Shown: one piece after another, positions 47,694-59,568 of the stretch
How the letters are laid out: the number at the start of each line of letters is the position of its first letter
How positions within the stretch are numbered: the first letter of the stretch is position 1
NCBI GenBank assembly: GCA_903813345.2
Contig: CAIIXF020000003.1
Coordinates: forward strand, 5,479,815 to 5,543,814
Reading direction: 5' to 3'
Length of the DNA stretch: 64,000 nt
From: Owenia fusiformis
Taxonomy: Eukaryota; Annelida; Polychaeta; Sabellida; Oweniidae
Notes under the pieces: generated by a model
The model's input: only the letters and a program-made list of their open reading frames with translations
The model's database searches: none
Told to the model about the DNA's origin: nothing
Made by a program: the position numbers and the translations under genes

Positions 47694-49297
47694 CAGAGAG
47701 AGTGTCGATTATCTTTATGAGAATATGTTTCTACACAATTTAGGACGGGTGGAGATAATAAATATTCAAGTATTTATTGTAATTTAAAAAATCAGAAATG
47801 TGCGTTGTCAACGTCCCTGTAATTGAAATTCATGAGATATAGGTAATTAAACAATGTAATGACTTCATTTCAAAATTCATTAGGGTTTTTATGAGTAACA
47901 AGTGATCCTTTTTGCTTTTTCATTTTATGAAAGTATTGTTGTGGTGGTGGTTAATTTGTGCCCATTTTGTGTTAGCTTCCAGCCCAAACTAGAATATGTT
48001 GAAGACTAGCACTACTACGGAGTTTGCTTCCAGCCTCTTTGATTATTTGGCATCTGTACCCCGGATCTGTACCTTACGTTTTGTTAGTTACATTTATAGA
48101 TAGATCTATACTTACTAGCTCATTGACTATGACTTTTTAAAATCCCGTTTATGATTTATCTGGAAAGTGCTCAATTTCAATAGTTCAATCAAATTGAAGT
48201 AATTCTGTAATTGTTCTGTTTCAATTTTAAATGCATCTGACCTCCCTGTCAGTGTTATGAAAAAAATACGTCGCCTGCATTAGGGTTAACTGTGTGAATT
48301 TGGTAAGTTCAATGGGACAACGTACATTCGAGTTGACAACGCACACTTATCGTCCCTCTACTATTAAAAGGTTATATGTACCATATTGGAGAAAACAGAG
48401 AACAAACATTTAGCTTCCTCTATCTTTGTGATACAGTAAAGTAGAATTTTGACAAGAATGCTCATGCATCATATAGCCAAGATGAATCATTCCTGATCAA
48501 GATGGCAAGAAATGTCAATGTTTACTGCTACCTTTTTAAAAAAATGCTTTTGGGAGATAGAACCTTTTGCGTCTGTAACGCAACAATGAGTTTAATTGAT
48601 GGAGATAGAACCTTTTCTACCCTGGAATACAGAGCTTTTCAATGAGACAAAGCTATTCTTAAAGCAAGCCACACTATTGCGAAGGGTTACCCTTTTATAT
48701 ATCCAGAGCAAACATAATACAGCATTATAACATTTTTACAAAAAAGGCTTATCTAATTCAGCTAGCAATCTGAAACTTCCTGTGGGGCTGCTCCATGGAG
48801 TAAGGTTTTACTATGCAAAAGGACAAGTCAGATTTCATCCAGATAAAAAAGTTATGCAACATTATGTGAGTGGGTGTCATTTTGTCTGTGTCACACTGTA
48901 TGTACTATGTCGACGTTAAATGTAAAAAGGTTTTATCTCCAATTTGAATCATGACATTAAATGTTAAAAAGTTTTATCTCAAGAGATAGAACCATGTAGC
49001 AGTAATTATCTTTTTCAAATGAAGGACATAGAACCCTATTGCATTAGAAATCTCCTATTTCTAATTGAGATACAGCTTTATAACCTTAATTTTTGAAAAG
49101 AGCATGGTGAATTTAGGGGGAATCCACTTTCACATGCATTTGACCCATATTGGTAGTTAGAACCTTATAATAGTGAAGGGACGTTATGATTTTTTAAATT
49201 ATAGCCAAAACGTTAATACTTATTAAATCTTCAACAGACCTTAATTGTGTTGTTTAAAGAAACATATTCTCATAAAAATATTCGACACTCTTAGGCG
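47694..49297. mobile_element. Putative non-autonomous TIR element (~1.6 kb)
   Basis: The arm 47694-47735 (GAGTGTCGATTATCTTTATGAGAATATGTTTC in part) is inverted at about 49256-49297. Further inverted pairs lie inside (around 48345-48385 against 49150-49190; 47785-47815 against 49180-49205), so the element is partly palindromic throughout. No transposase is seen. Confidence 0.5.
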
Positions 49298-49299
49298 AC

Positions 49300-50051
49300 A
49301 GGGGAGGAAATGATCAAAGGAAATGTGTAAAAAACATTTTCTAACCGACCAATTATACGGGTAGATTGACTACTAAAAAAATATTGAGCACGGTTTAAAA
49401 ATCTTTTAATGTTATTAGAAAGTTATATGTCTTCCTAAACGAATACACAAAATATCAAACATGAAATCCTTAATGTATTCCTCAGATTATTTTTTTAAAA
49501 CCTATATCAAACATACATCATTGTCTTTGCTTTAAATCAGTTAAATAGTGACACCGTACATCTAAAGTGTACAACAGTATATTTTGTCACTGTAGCTTGT
49601 CGATGGTTAGGCATGATTCTAGATTCTTTCTAGAAAAACTATTACCTTAATTTTATTTCATTTGAAAGATAATAGATTATTGTTCTTGGAAAATTTTTTA
49701 GCACCAACAATTATTAAGGAAATTATCATTTTTCACAAAATGTCAATTATTTACACCCCTTAAGTCACATTGACCTCGATTTTACCTTTGTTGAGGGGGG
49801 GGGGTTATTTGGTCGATTGTAATTTCAAATGATGATATCAATTCAAAATCCCCAATAATCTATTAGAGGTAGGTACATGTTATTAGACTAGAATATGAAA
49901 AATTGTCACCACTCAACAAAATCTGTAAAATTTTCTAAAAAAGAACTTAATGAACTTGATCGGATGCGAACTACTGTAGTGCTTTTGGTGTGATGGTTCC
50001 AAGATCATGAAACTGGTTTTATCAAACTACAACTGGTCATCTTTATACGAC
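49300..50051. other. TCAIM 3' region
   Basis: No open frame of interest. A TTTATT (AATAAA on the minus strand) at 49652-49657, about 395 bases after the TCAIM stop, is a possible polyadenylation signal. Confidence 0.35.
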
Positions 50052-53000
50052 CTATAGGTCTGTCCAATTCCATGGGACTGTAAGCGTTCCATCCTGCTGT
50101 ACAGCATAGTAAGTTGAGACATTTATATTAGCACCTTGTAGTAACTGCACATTTGATGCCATCTCAGACATGTACAGTTTATGCAACCTTCTGCAGCAAT
50201 ATATCATATCAGCAGAGGATATGTTATTCTCTTTCTTTAATGAATGAAGCTCAAGTTCATACACACACTGTTCAATAATGGACTTTTCTTCAATGTTGAG
50301 CCTGAAATGTAATAATATTTACATGAAACATCACCAGTATCACCATAAGGTTTCAATTTGCCACTTCATGTATCAGGATGTCAGACCACATAGTAGTAAA
50401 TTTTGGTGAGATATTTTGTTTCCTTATCAAGGTTGGTACAGGTAACGCGGTGCAGTCAAGCATATCTGTTCAAAACGAGGCTGCAACGCGGGAAAGACAC
50501 AAAATGGAGGCAACTCCACTCCAATTATCGGAGGCACTTCGTCCTCTGTTTCCTCGAAACATAGGTAAGTTTTTGAAAACTCATGCTTCACACTCAGTGA
50601 TCAACCCCTTAAGGTATGTAAAGCTATAAGAATTTCTGTTCAGGCATTGACCAGAGTAAAGAAATAGTCAACGCAGATATGATTTCCCGATCCTATTTCT
50701 CTTGACCTATCTTCTTATTCCAATTAAGGAGGTATTTCGCCACTCATGAGCAAAAACATTGACATTCAATAGCCTGATACTTATAGAATGTACAATACAA
50801 ATTAAGATTGAAACTTTTGTTTATTTTCATCGCAATCTGCTTACAAAATTGAACTAGCCAGAAACGCGGCACAGTCATTTTCAGCAATTATGGCAACGCG
50901 TCGACAGCATAGATGAAATTGTATGGCAACGCGGTGCAGGCATCAACTTTCTCTGTATTGTAAAGTACAAAGAAGTTTTGCATTATGCTTTTCTGTCGAG
51001 GATTTTAAGTTAATAAGGCATGTGACTTTTTTTCAGAAAAAGATCAAGCAGATAGAGAATGCTTTGATAATGTAATTATCGTACACGATAGAACATTAGC
51101 TGCATTGCTGTCACTGCGTTTCCAGTTTTGTCAAATATGTATGATGTCTGAACCCGCGTTGCCGAAGTGTCTGAACTGCGTTTCCAAAATAAACCTGGTT
51201 TTCCACCCAGAATCGGTTAACAGAAGGCAAACAGTGATGAAACTTTGAAGAAATAGAAATTACCGTGGTATATACATGATTTAATAGATATGTGTCAAGT
51301 GACAAAGTCAAAAACATAGAATTTAAGCTAAAAAAATGCCACAATTGTCAAATTTCAGTAAGTGATTGACTTTGATTGACTTGAAATGTATTTCCCTGAT
51401 TGACTAAATTTCAAGAAGCTTCACATAGACATACTCTGTATAGACATACTCTGTGAAGTTCTCCACCGAATGGTATATGCTATTATAACTGTAGCAGACA
51501 CAAACTAGTGTATGAAGCTTACGTTGCAGCCTCGTTTTGAACAGATATGCTTGACTGCGCTGCGTTACCTCTGACCACGGTGCTTATTCAGACTTTTTAT
51601 TCCACCTTTATTTTGACAAATGGATTTTAAGTGTATTTTCATTTCTGACTGCCATACTTTTATGTTTTTTTGGTAACATAATGTAACAAAACACAAATAT
51701 ATTTTACAAATGAATAAAATATTAGTTTCCTGTGAACTGTACTTACAGTTTTTGTTTGTGGATGCGCTCTTGGGCAGTATTCCTGTTCTGCATGAGGAAG
51801 GCAATGACTAGAGAGGCTGGGCATGATGTGGGCACAGAAAACTGACCACTTGGGGAGAGAGACAATGGTCCAGCACCACTGCAAATAACACATCACATAT
51901 TGGTTCTTAGAATGAACTAGCATGAATGTAAAACATATATTTCTGTCAATCTTACAAAAGTAGAATATTCACATTTACTCAGAATCTTCAGAATTATACT
52001 TTTCAGAATATTGTCAACATCACAGCTTAAAGAGACATCCACATCCAGTATAAGTAAGTTGCTTTACAATTAAGTCTTAATTACCTTTCAACTACAAGTT
52101 GCAAGTAGCTCCAGTCTCCCAGTAGCTTAGGGTCATCTCCATCATAGTGATGCTTCTTTAATGAACCAACCAGGGTCTGGAGCTGCTTAAGGTAGAGCAA
52201 AGCATGGGGGTCACTGCTATGTTGCTTGATCTCTACGTTATTCAAATAGCTGCTCAACATTTCCTCATACGTAGGAATAACTTCAATAATATCTCTGAAC
52301 TGTTTTATGTTGGTTATCATCTGAAAGTAAGGTTTTAATCATTGAAGGGATGCATTAGAGGGTAGGGAGAGGTTAGTATTAAAGGGCTTGAGAGAGAAGC
52401 AAGGTTAATATTGAATACCTTAAAACGATTATCTATTGTTTGTTCAAAATTGCAGTTCCTGATGATAGAATTTTGGGAGGCATATGTATCTTAAACTGTA
52501 ACGAAAACCAAAAGAAATATAAGGGAGGAGCTTAAAAACTAATTTAGAGAGAAATACATTTCAAATTGTTTGTTCTGGCACATGCCTTTATGTTCATTAT
52601 ATTCTTTCTGCATACAAACAACATAATTTTTCATGGTTTAATTACTAACCTTGAACCAATTGTGTGGAACCTCTTCCTTTCCCAGGAGAACATTCCCATG
52701 TATGCTCACCCCAGTCACCTGTGTAAATATGAGACACCTTCCTTAAAATAAACAAAAAACAATTTGAGAAAAAGTACACAGCTGAAGCAATGAGCAACTT
52801 CCAACTGGGAATGGCACCAGTTGGAGTCTGATCATAGAAACTGGCATAACTAAGCGACATTATAGGTGTTGCTTATGAATATAGTCAAGGCAATAAAAAG
52901 GAATTGAGGGGGGGAGGGGCTGGGAGGGGGCAATATCTATAAGAAAATGAAACAAACCTAAAAGATTTATTTTTTCATGAGAAAGTTTACTCATAACTCG

Positions 53001-56000
53001 CTAAATGAATAGGTGCATAGTGAAATTTCTTTTGAATTGATCATCACAAAATGAATGTTGTTAGTTGCTGTTTTTATAAAAAATATAATCAAAATAATAC
53101 AGTGACTGGAGGGGAGACTAATTCTATATAGCGAACTCCCCCCTCCAGTCACTGTAATACATGTAATTTGATAATTTTTTCATAATGTTTTGTTACTCAT
53201 TTAAAGAGTTCCGATTAGCATCCCGTATAAAAACAATATGGCGGCTCCAGGCGAATCAACTGGATCAGTCCATTTTTAAGAAATAAGGGGAGTTCTGTAA
53301 AATCCAGTTTATTGAAATTGTCTTTGAGATAAAGTAATCCGTTTATAATGATTTTGAAAACGTTATCCAAAGAGTGATTGCGTTCAAAGAATACATGTAC
53401 AACAGCCAATATAAATCCTTGTATTAGAAACCGGTTTGTTTTACTTTGTTTCATTTGTAGGATATTTCATATGCCAAGCTGTGTGCTATTACGTTATGGG
53501 GAAATTTAGATGCCAATTTTTCCTTATTATACACAAATAGAAGATCCTGAAACTTCATCAATTAATGTGGAATTGATTTGTCAAAATAAAAATCACCCTT
53601 TTATAAATGTGTGACGATCTATAATATACTTATGCTATATAACAGTTAGAGGTGTTGACACAACGACCTCGAGCCTGTGAACCCTTGAGTATTATTCCGG
53701 GATCGGGCCTTTTATACTAAACGGTGAGCAACACCAGAAACGAGCGTTCGATTTGCTAAACGATATGCGTCACCCTTTAAAGGGGCACATCGGTTATCTC
53801 AAACAATTTCAGAAGATTCCAACTTGAATAAAGAATATTTTCTGATCAACATAGGTGTATCTTTGAGACCAATTCATTATTTCCAAGAAAAGTATATATA
53901 ATGGTAATTAAGTCAATCAGACTAAGTGATATTAAAGGGGCATAGAACCAATAAACCTACTTTTTCAAAAATATTGACCTAATTTTCACCAAAAATGCAA
54001 CCTTTTTATTATAATGTTGCATGCATAATTAGAATGTGCTTTGAGACATGTTCTATTTCCTAAAAGGAAAAGTGAATTGCTCCAGGGACTCAAAGATACT
54101 GAATTTGGATGACCAAAATGAGCTGAAACCAATAAATAGCATGATTTTTTTTCAATGAGGACATAACATGGGGAACACTAATGTTAAAGCAACTTAGTTT
54201 TCCTTTCAAGAACTAATTGATACATCTAAATAAAGAATAGTTAATGAATTAAACATTGTAAAAATTGATTGCATTTTTGGTGAAAATGAGGTTGACATCT
54301 TTGAAAAGGTATTTTGATGAGTTGATTACTAGCTAAATATCTCACAGTCTGATTGACTTTATTATTATTGTATACACTTTTCTTTGAGATCATGAATTTA
54401 TCTAAAAGATATACCTGTCTTCATGCTCAGAAAATAGTCATTATCCAAGGTATAACCAAAAATCAAAGAAAACTTAACAAATACTACCATCTATTTATAT
54501 AGCAATTTATTTGTAAACTTCCTCATGAAAAAATAAATCTTGCAGATTTGTTGAATTTTATTGTAGAAAATTGCTCCTCCCCGTCCACTCATTTTGTCCA
54601 ATTTATGACTGATATTGTAGATCCATTCTAATCTGACATTTATGTCTATTTCAACAATTATATAAAGAATACATGTAAACAGAAAGAGCTAGTCTAGTAT
54701 AGTGTTTGGAATAGTGTATAAGATAATGCTTAGAATAAAGGTGTGCATTTGTAATTCTCACTAGGCACAGTTTAAACAAGACATTGGCAACGCCAAAGCA
54801 TAGGAAATCCCATCGAACAGCCATGGCTGGCATTTTCACAAACTAAGTATATAGCAAATATCGTAAAATAACACACGAAAAATGGCCACTATTATAGCCA
54901 AATTGTCATCAGAAAGTGTAATATGTAATATCAGAAAGTGTATATGCAATATTTCAGCTAAATTGCACACAGTACATGTCAATTGTGGCCATTTTTCAAA
55001 ATGGCCGCCTACTTGCCAAAATGTCACGAGACAGTGTGCCATGCTTATGAATATTCACATATCAAATATGAACAAAGCCATATTGAAAATACCTTCTCAA
55101 GCAGAGATCCTACACCCATAAGGCATTAGCTTATGGAAATTGAATCAAATCTATCAATCAGTATTTGAGTTATCATCCAGACAGATGAAGGAACAAACAG
55201 ATGGACAGAAGGCTTCTCCATTATCAAACTTCGTTAGGTGGGATAACTATTTGTTTAAAATATATTTTTCAGAATAACATGTTTCAATAGCAGAAATGTC
55301 TCATACCTCGCAAAGCTTTCATAGTAACTGGTTGTTCAGCTAATAAGCGATAAAAGCTCTTCAAACAGGCGATAAAGTGACAGTATCTCCAATCAGAGTC
55401 CCACACAATATCAATTAAACCTAATTCCTCAATCAGCATCCTTTTCAACTTCTCAGTCTCCTTTCTGATTGGTTGGTTATTTATGGCATTTTCTTTGGCA
55501 CGTGGTACATTTCTCTGCAACCATGATCTGCAAAGTTTTATACTTTATATTTTATGGAAAATGATAGTCTCACATAAATGTACCCATGTCCAAGATTCTT
55601 GACCATGTGACATAAGTACAACTTTTTTCCTCATGCCTTTACATTTATTTGGCCAAGCAAATACTACAAAGGGAGAATTAATTCCTGGAGAACCAAAATT
55701 CCATTCATGCAAAAGTTTTTAAAAATGTGTAGTTTAGACCTCCCTATTATCCGTTAGAATAACCCCTACATGTGTACCTGTAAAATCCCTCACTCACCCT
55801 AAGTGTGATTTTGTATTCTCTTTGGCATCTTCTTGGTGAAACTGTTTTTCCCATTCCCTAATCCATTGTGAAGTGCCAAACATCTGCCTCGGAATTCTCG
55901 ATTTATTGCCATTTCTTTGAATTGAGTCAATGAACTCCAATGAAAGACCACACATACGTAAAAGCTCCACAATTGTCTCCCTCAGATCAGCCTTTAGCTT

Positions 56001-58173
56001 TATCTCTACTCTCTGAAAGATCCCTTTAAGTAAAAATAGATCATGCAATTATAATACCATTTTGATTCTTCAGAAACAACAGACCATTTGAGAACTACTA
56101 TATCAAGAAAGTGTGAATCAAGACTGAATATCCAAAATGGCCAACATTTATCGAAGAAGTATATTTTCATACCAAGAAACATCCTTTAAAATTTCAATTT
56201 TTTTCCATTGAGTGTTATTAAGCTTCCCGTATTAAACCAATATGGCAACAATATGACAGGGATGTGGGGATAGGGATGGGGGATAATAATGCATTCATTT
56301 GTAGAACTAAATCTGCAAAAATTAATAGCTGTGAAATTTCAAAGAAACTTAAAGAGAGAATCAGATCTAGCAAGCCAGTCAACCAAAAATTGTTTCATTT
56401 TCAGAACATTTCTGACTCATGTCATTTTCTAAAAATCCCCAAAGTGCATACTTTATTTCAGGAAAACTAAATATTTTTACAATAATGTATTATTTTTTAT
56501 AAGAATGGTTACAATTCTTATTATGTGGGAGAATTCAAACATTTTCACCCATTTTTGCACTTTGAATCCAAAATAACTTTACCAATTTAAAAAATGTTGT
56601 GGATCTTTTGGGAGATATTATATTGGAGATTGTAAGGAATAGATTGTTCGGTCAATTGTACATGTTGCTTGTAATTTTGTCACCCCTATAGATCTGATTC
56701 TGCCTTTAAAATAAACGAAATATAATAGCTGCAAAATTTCAAAATTGCAAAAAAAGTGAAATAGCGTATTTGAAATACAGTATTTCAAGCTGAATCTGTT
56801 ACAAAAGATTACAAAAGAGTTGACACAGAGTAGAAGTAAACAAGACATGGGGACCAGTATCGCACCAGAATAGACAGTTTTCGGGATACAAAGTAGCCTA
56901 AGAGTATCATTAGCAAGTTGTAAAAATGTAAAAACAATCAAGTTAATATTCTATTCAAAAATACAGAGACCAATCTCTTGCACATTCATAGAACTAACAG
57001 AAGTTTTCAAAGAATTTGGCTCATCTATTGCTGAGAAATTACTTCAAATTGCTTCCCATTTTTTGGTAAAAATGCTTTGATGTTCTCATTGTGTTGCTTC
57101 GGTATGAGGGATTTTTGACATGCTATCTTGAATTTCTTAGTACTCACATAACATTTATTTGATCTTTGTATCAAATCATCTTTGTACCTTGCTAACAATA
57201 ATCTTTGGCTACTTTCTACAGATTTTCAGTGAATGTGGTTCATAAGTTTCCGAGAAAATACTTGTCAAAAAGTGTCTCATTTTTTGGGATGCCAATATAT
57301 GTCAACCATTTTGCCTGGAAACATGTAAACAAAATTCAGTGACACTAGCCCACCCAGCAAACTGATCACAATATAGCACTCAAGGTGCAATGACAAATCC
57401 CCTAGAAAGAGTATCAAACCAAAAATACTCGTATATACCTGAGTTTTTCTGCTTTATATTCCTGAAATAGAATGCGATTGTGTTTTGTCTGGTGTGTCCC
57501 CCTGTTTGGATGGTCTGAATGTGTTCACTTAACTTCTTCAGTGACTCCTCATTAACTTTCTGTAAAGCAAAATCAATTTAATATTAGTTATATCTAAAGT
57601 AAAAGCTCCATATATGTGAAACAAATCTAACTAGAAATGGCAACTGCAGAAATGAACAAAATTTGACTCCCTGCAGCAAAAACATGAAAGATCTGATAAT
57701 TAAACATGATTGATCCAGAGTGACTCAATTTAGGGAGAAAATGGTCCCAATAACTGTTGCCGTAGCTGCTTTAATATCTGCCAATTCTCTTTAATAAAAA
57801 TTTGAGGACATAAAGTAGCTTTCAGTATCTTAGTTTTAGGCCCCATGACTCTGTGGGAGGAGAATGGCCTGGACATGAGGCTGAAAGTAAAAAATATCAG
57901 CCTTGGTATTTAGATTATTTTTGTATTACTTATACATGTACTTATATGTAAATGTACTGTACCATACATATGTATTATATAATAATCTAAATGTATAGTC
58001 ATGTTACCTTAGAATATTGTCAATTTAATAATTATGTTACTCACACGTTCTACTGGAAACTGTCCAAATAAATCTGGATGTACTGCAAAATAGAAAGGTC
58101 TCAAAGCAACTTGTGTTTCCTGTGCAGTCAGCTGGTGATATAACCTCAGCTTGGGACATAGTGGCCAAAGCAT
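50052..58173 (-). CDS. TCAIM: TCAIM orthologue, mitochondrial protein (8 coding exons)
   Basis: Minus-strand exons 58173-58045 (exon opens at 58195), 57559-57439, 56023-55798, 55527-55307, 52741-52650, 52320-52085, 51878-51747 and 50301-50052. All are GT-AG and in phase, giving 468 residues; human TCAIM is slightly longer. The N-terminus (MLWPLCPKLRLYHQLTAQE) is basic and hydrophobic, as expected of a mitochondrial presequence. Residues about 25-43 (ALRPFYFAVHPDLFGQFPVE) are the family hallmark and contain an HPD triplet in a J-domain-like setting. Later matches: SLKKLSEHIQTIQTGG, VEIKLKADL, RCLIFTQVTGVSIHGNV, FSVPTSCPASLVIAFL and, at the end, CCRRLH with QQDGTLTVPWNW. In mammals TCAIM acts in mitochondria and dampens T-cell activation; the invertebrate role is unknown. 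The start is provisional: the frame runs upstream to an acceptor at 58196, so an earlier exon may add residues. Confidence 0.95.
50441..51569. mobile_element. TIR element in TCAIM intron 7
   Basis: Terminal inverted repeats of about 48 bp: GGTAACGCGGTGCAGTCAAG at 50441, complement ending at 51569, about 95% identical by eye. The AACGCGGTGCAG motif recurs inside in both orientations (50872, 50930, about 51155-51180), making the element internally repetitive. The length is ~1.13 kb and there is no coding frame. Target duplications were not identified. Confidence 0.7.
53098..53156. repeat. 59-bp hairpin with perfect 17-bp arms in TCAIM intron 4
   Basis: TACAGTGACTGGAGGGG (53098-53114) and CCCCTCCAGTCACTGTA (53140-53156) are exact inverted copies around a 25-base loop. 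The stem can extend with a small bulge (GAG/CTC). Confidence 0.8.
53215..53460 (-). other. Unassigned open frame in TCAIM intron 4
   Basis: A minus-strand frame of 79 codons (MKQSKTNRFLIQGFILAVVH at the start, PPYCFYTGC at the end) with amphipathic, protein-like composition. It has no matching place in TCAIM, no clear splice sites and no recognised domain. It may be a remnant of an inserted element or chance. Confidence 0.2.
53910..54359. mobile_element. MITE-like palindrome in TCAIM intron 4
   Basis: The outer arms AAGTCAATCAGACT (about 53910) and AGTCTGATTGACTT (to 54359) and the inner arms (53966-54003, ATTTTCACCAAAAATGCAAC, against 54271-54312) are inverted copies. The total length is ~450 bp and there is no open frame. 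Imperfect pairing suggests an old insertion. Confidence 0.6.
54786..55246 (+). repeat. Copy 2 of the GCAACGCCAAAGC repeat family
   Basis: Starts GGCAACGCCAAAGCATAGG and ends CAAACTTCGTTAGGTGGGATAA, the same ends as the copy at 58489-59568. It includes AGTGTGCCATGCTTATGA and a degenerate GACAGATGGACAGAAGG near the end. It has one to two units only, against six in copy 3. Confidence 0.8.
56410..56715 (-). repeat. Dispersed repeat, second copy (inverse) in TCAIM intron 2
   Basis: Inverse copy of the unit at 20795-21300: CACCCCTATAGATCTGATTC, GTACATGTTGCTTGTAATTT and the tail with TATAAGAATGGTTACAATTC. A separate homologous GAGAATCAGATCTAGCAAGC lies just before it at 56355. Confidence 0.65.
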
Positions 58174-58488
58174 TAAACATCTTAACACACGACTGCTATA
58201 AAAAAAGAAGGAAAACTGTTGAAGATATTGCAATGCAGTAGAATGATTCAATCAATATCATAAAAACATTACCAACCCTGACTTGAATGGCTCTGACCTT
58301 TGCCAATTACATAAAGCTACCACCAAGCCACTGATTTGACCTTTGCCAATTACATAAAGCTACCACCATGCAATTGGTTTGACCTGTGCCAATTACATAA
58401 AGCTACCACCATGCCATTGATTTGACCTGTGCCAATTACATAAAGCTACCACCATGTTACTGATTTGACCTTTGCCAACCAGAACAAC

Positions 58489-59568
58489 GGCAACGCCAAA
58501 GCGTAGCGAATCCCATCGAACATTTTTCAAAACGGGCACCTTCTACCAAAAGTGTCATTAGACAGTGTGCCATGCTTATAGTATTCACATTCCAAATATG
58601 AACAAAATCGCTCTACTACTTTTCGAGTTATAGTAAAAAAGGTTAAAATGGTGGCCATTTTGAAAAATGGCCGCCTTCTACCAAAAGTGTCATTAGACAG
58701 TGTGCCATGCTTATACGTATTCATGTACCAAATATGAACAAAATCGCTCCACTACTTTTCGAATTATAGTAAAATAAGTTAAAATGGCAGCCATTTTTCA
58801 AAATGTCCACCATTTTTCAAAATGGCCTCCTTCTACCAAAAGTGTCATTAGACAGTGTGCCATGCTTACAGTATTCACATACCGAATATGAACAAAATCG
58901 CTCCACTACTTTTCGAGTTATAGTAAAATACGTTAAAATGGTGGCCATTTTGAAAAATGACTGCCCTCTACCAAAAGTGTCATTAGACAGTGTGCCATGC
59001 TTATACGTATTCACATACCAAATATGAACAAAATCGCTCCACTACTTTTCGAGTTTTAGTAAAATAAGTTAAAATGGCCGCCATTTTTCAAAATGTCCGC
59101 CATTTTGAAAAATGGCCGCCTTCTACCAAAAGTGTCATTAGACAGTGTGCCATGCTTATAGTATTCACATACCAAATATGAACAAAATCGCTCCACTACT
59201 TTTCGAGTTTTAGTAAAATAAGTTAAAATGGCGGCCATTTTTCAAAATGTCCGCCATTTTTCAAAATGGCCGCCTTCTACCAAAAGTGTCATTAGACAGT
59301 GTGCCATGCTTATAGTATTCACATACCAAATATGAACAAAATCGCTCCACTACTTTTCGAGTTACAGCAAAATCATAAAATAACGAGTAAAGGCCGCCAT
59401 TTTTCAAGATGGCTGCCATGTGCTTTTTTAATATCTACATTTCTAGCTTTATTAATGTCCTATACAATTTTTACGGACGTACGTACGTACGTACGTACGG
59501 ACGGACGGACGGACGGATGGACGGACGGAGGCGTTCCCTATATCCCTCCGAACTTCGTTCAATGGGAT
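58489..59568 (+). mobile_element. Copy 3 of the GCAACGCCAAAGC family, inserted in the 43-bp minisatellite
   Basis: From GGCAACGCCAAAGCGTAGCG to CTTCGTTCAATGGGATAA. Inside are six units marked by CCAAAAGTGTCATTAGACAG at 58546, 58681, 58836, 58971, 59126 and 59280, with spacing alternating between 135 and 155 bases because every second unit carries an extra ~20-base AAAATGTCCGCCATTTTTC block. Near the right end is a simple (ACGT)n/(ACGG)n run (59470-59530). No transposase; the class is unknown. The same ends in copy 2 define the boundaries. Confidence 0.8.
59470..59530. repeat. Simple repeat (ACGT)n (ACGG)n
   Basis: ACGTACGT followed by ACGGACGG steps, a common tail in this kind of invertebrate repeat. 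Confidence 0.95.

Noticed and set aside
52645-52860. Frame GDWGEHTWECSPGKGRG as the TCAIM exon at 52.7 kb
   Set aside because: Using acceptor 52719 puts this frame in phase but it does not match the family; acceptor 52742 gives RCLIFTQVTGVSIHGNV in phase, which does.
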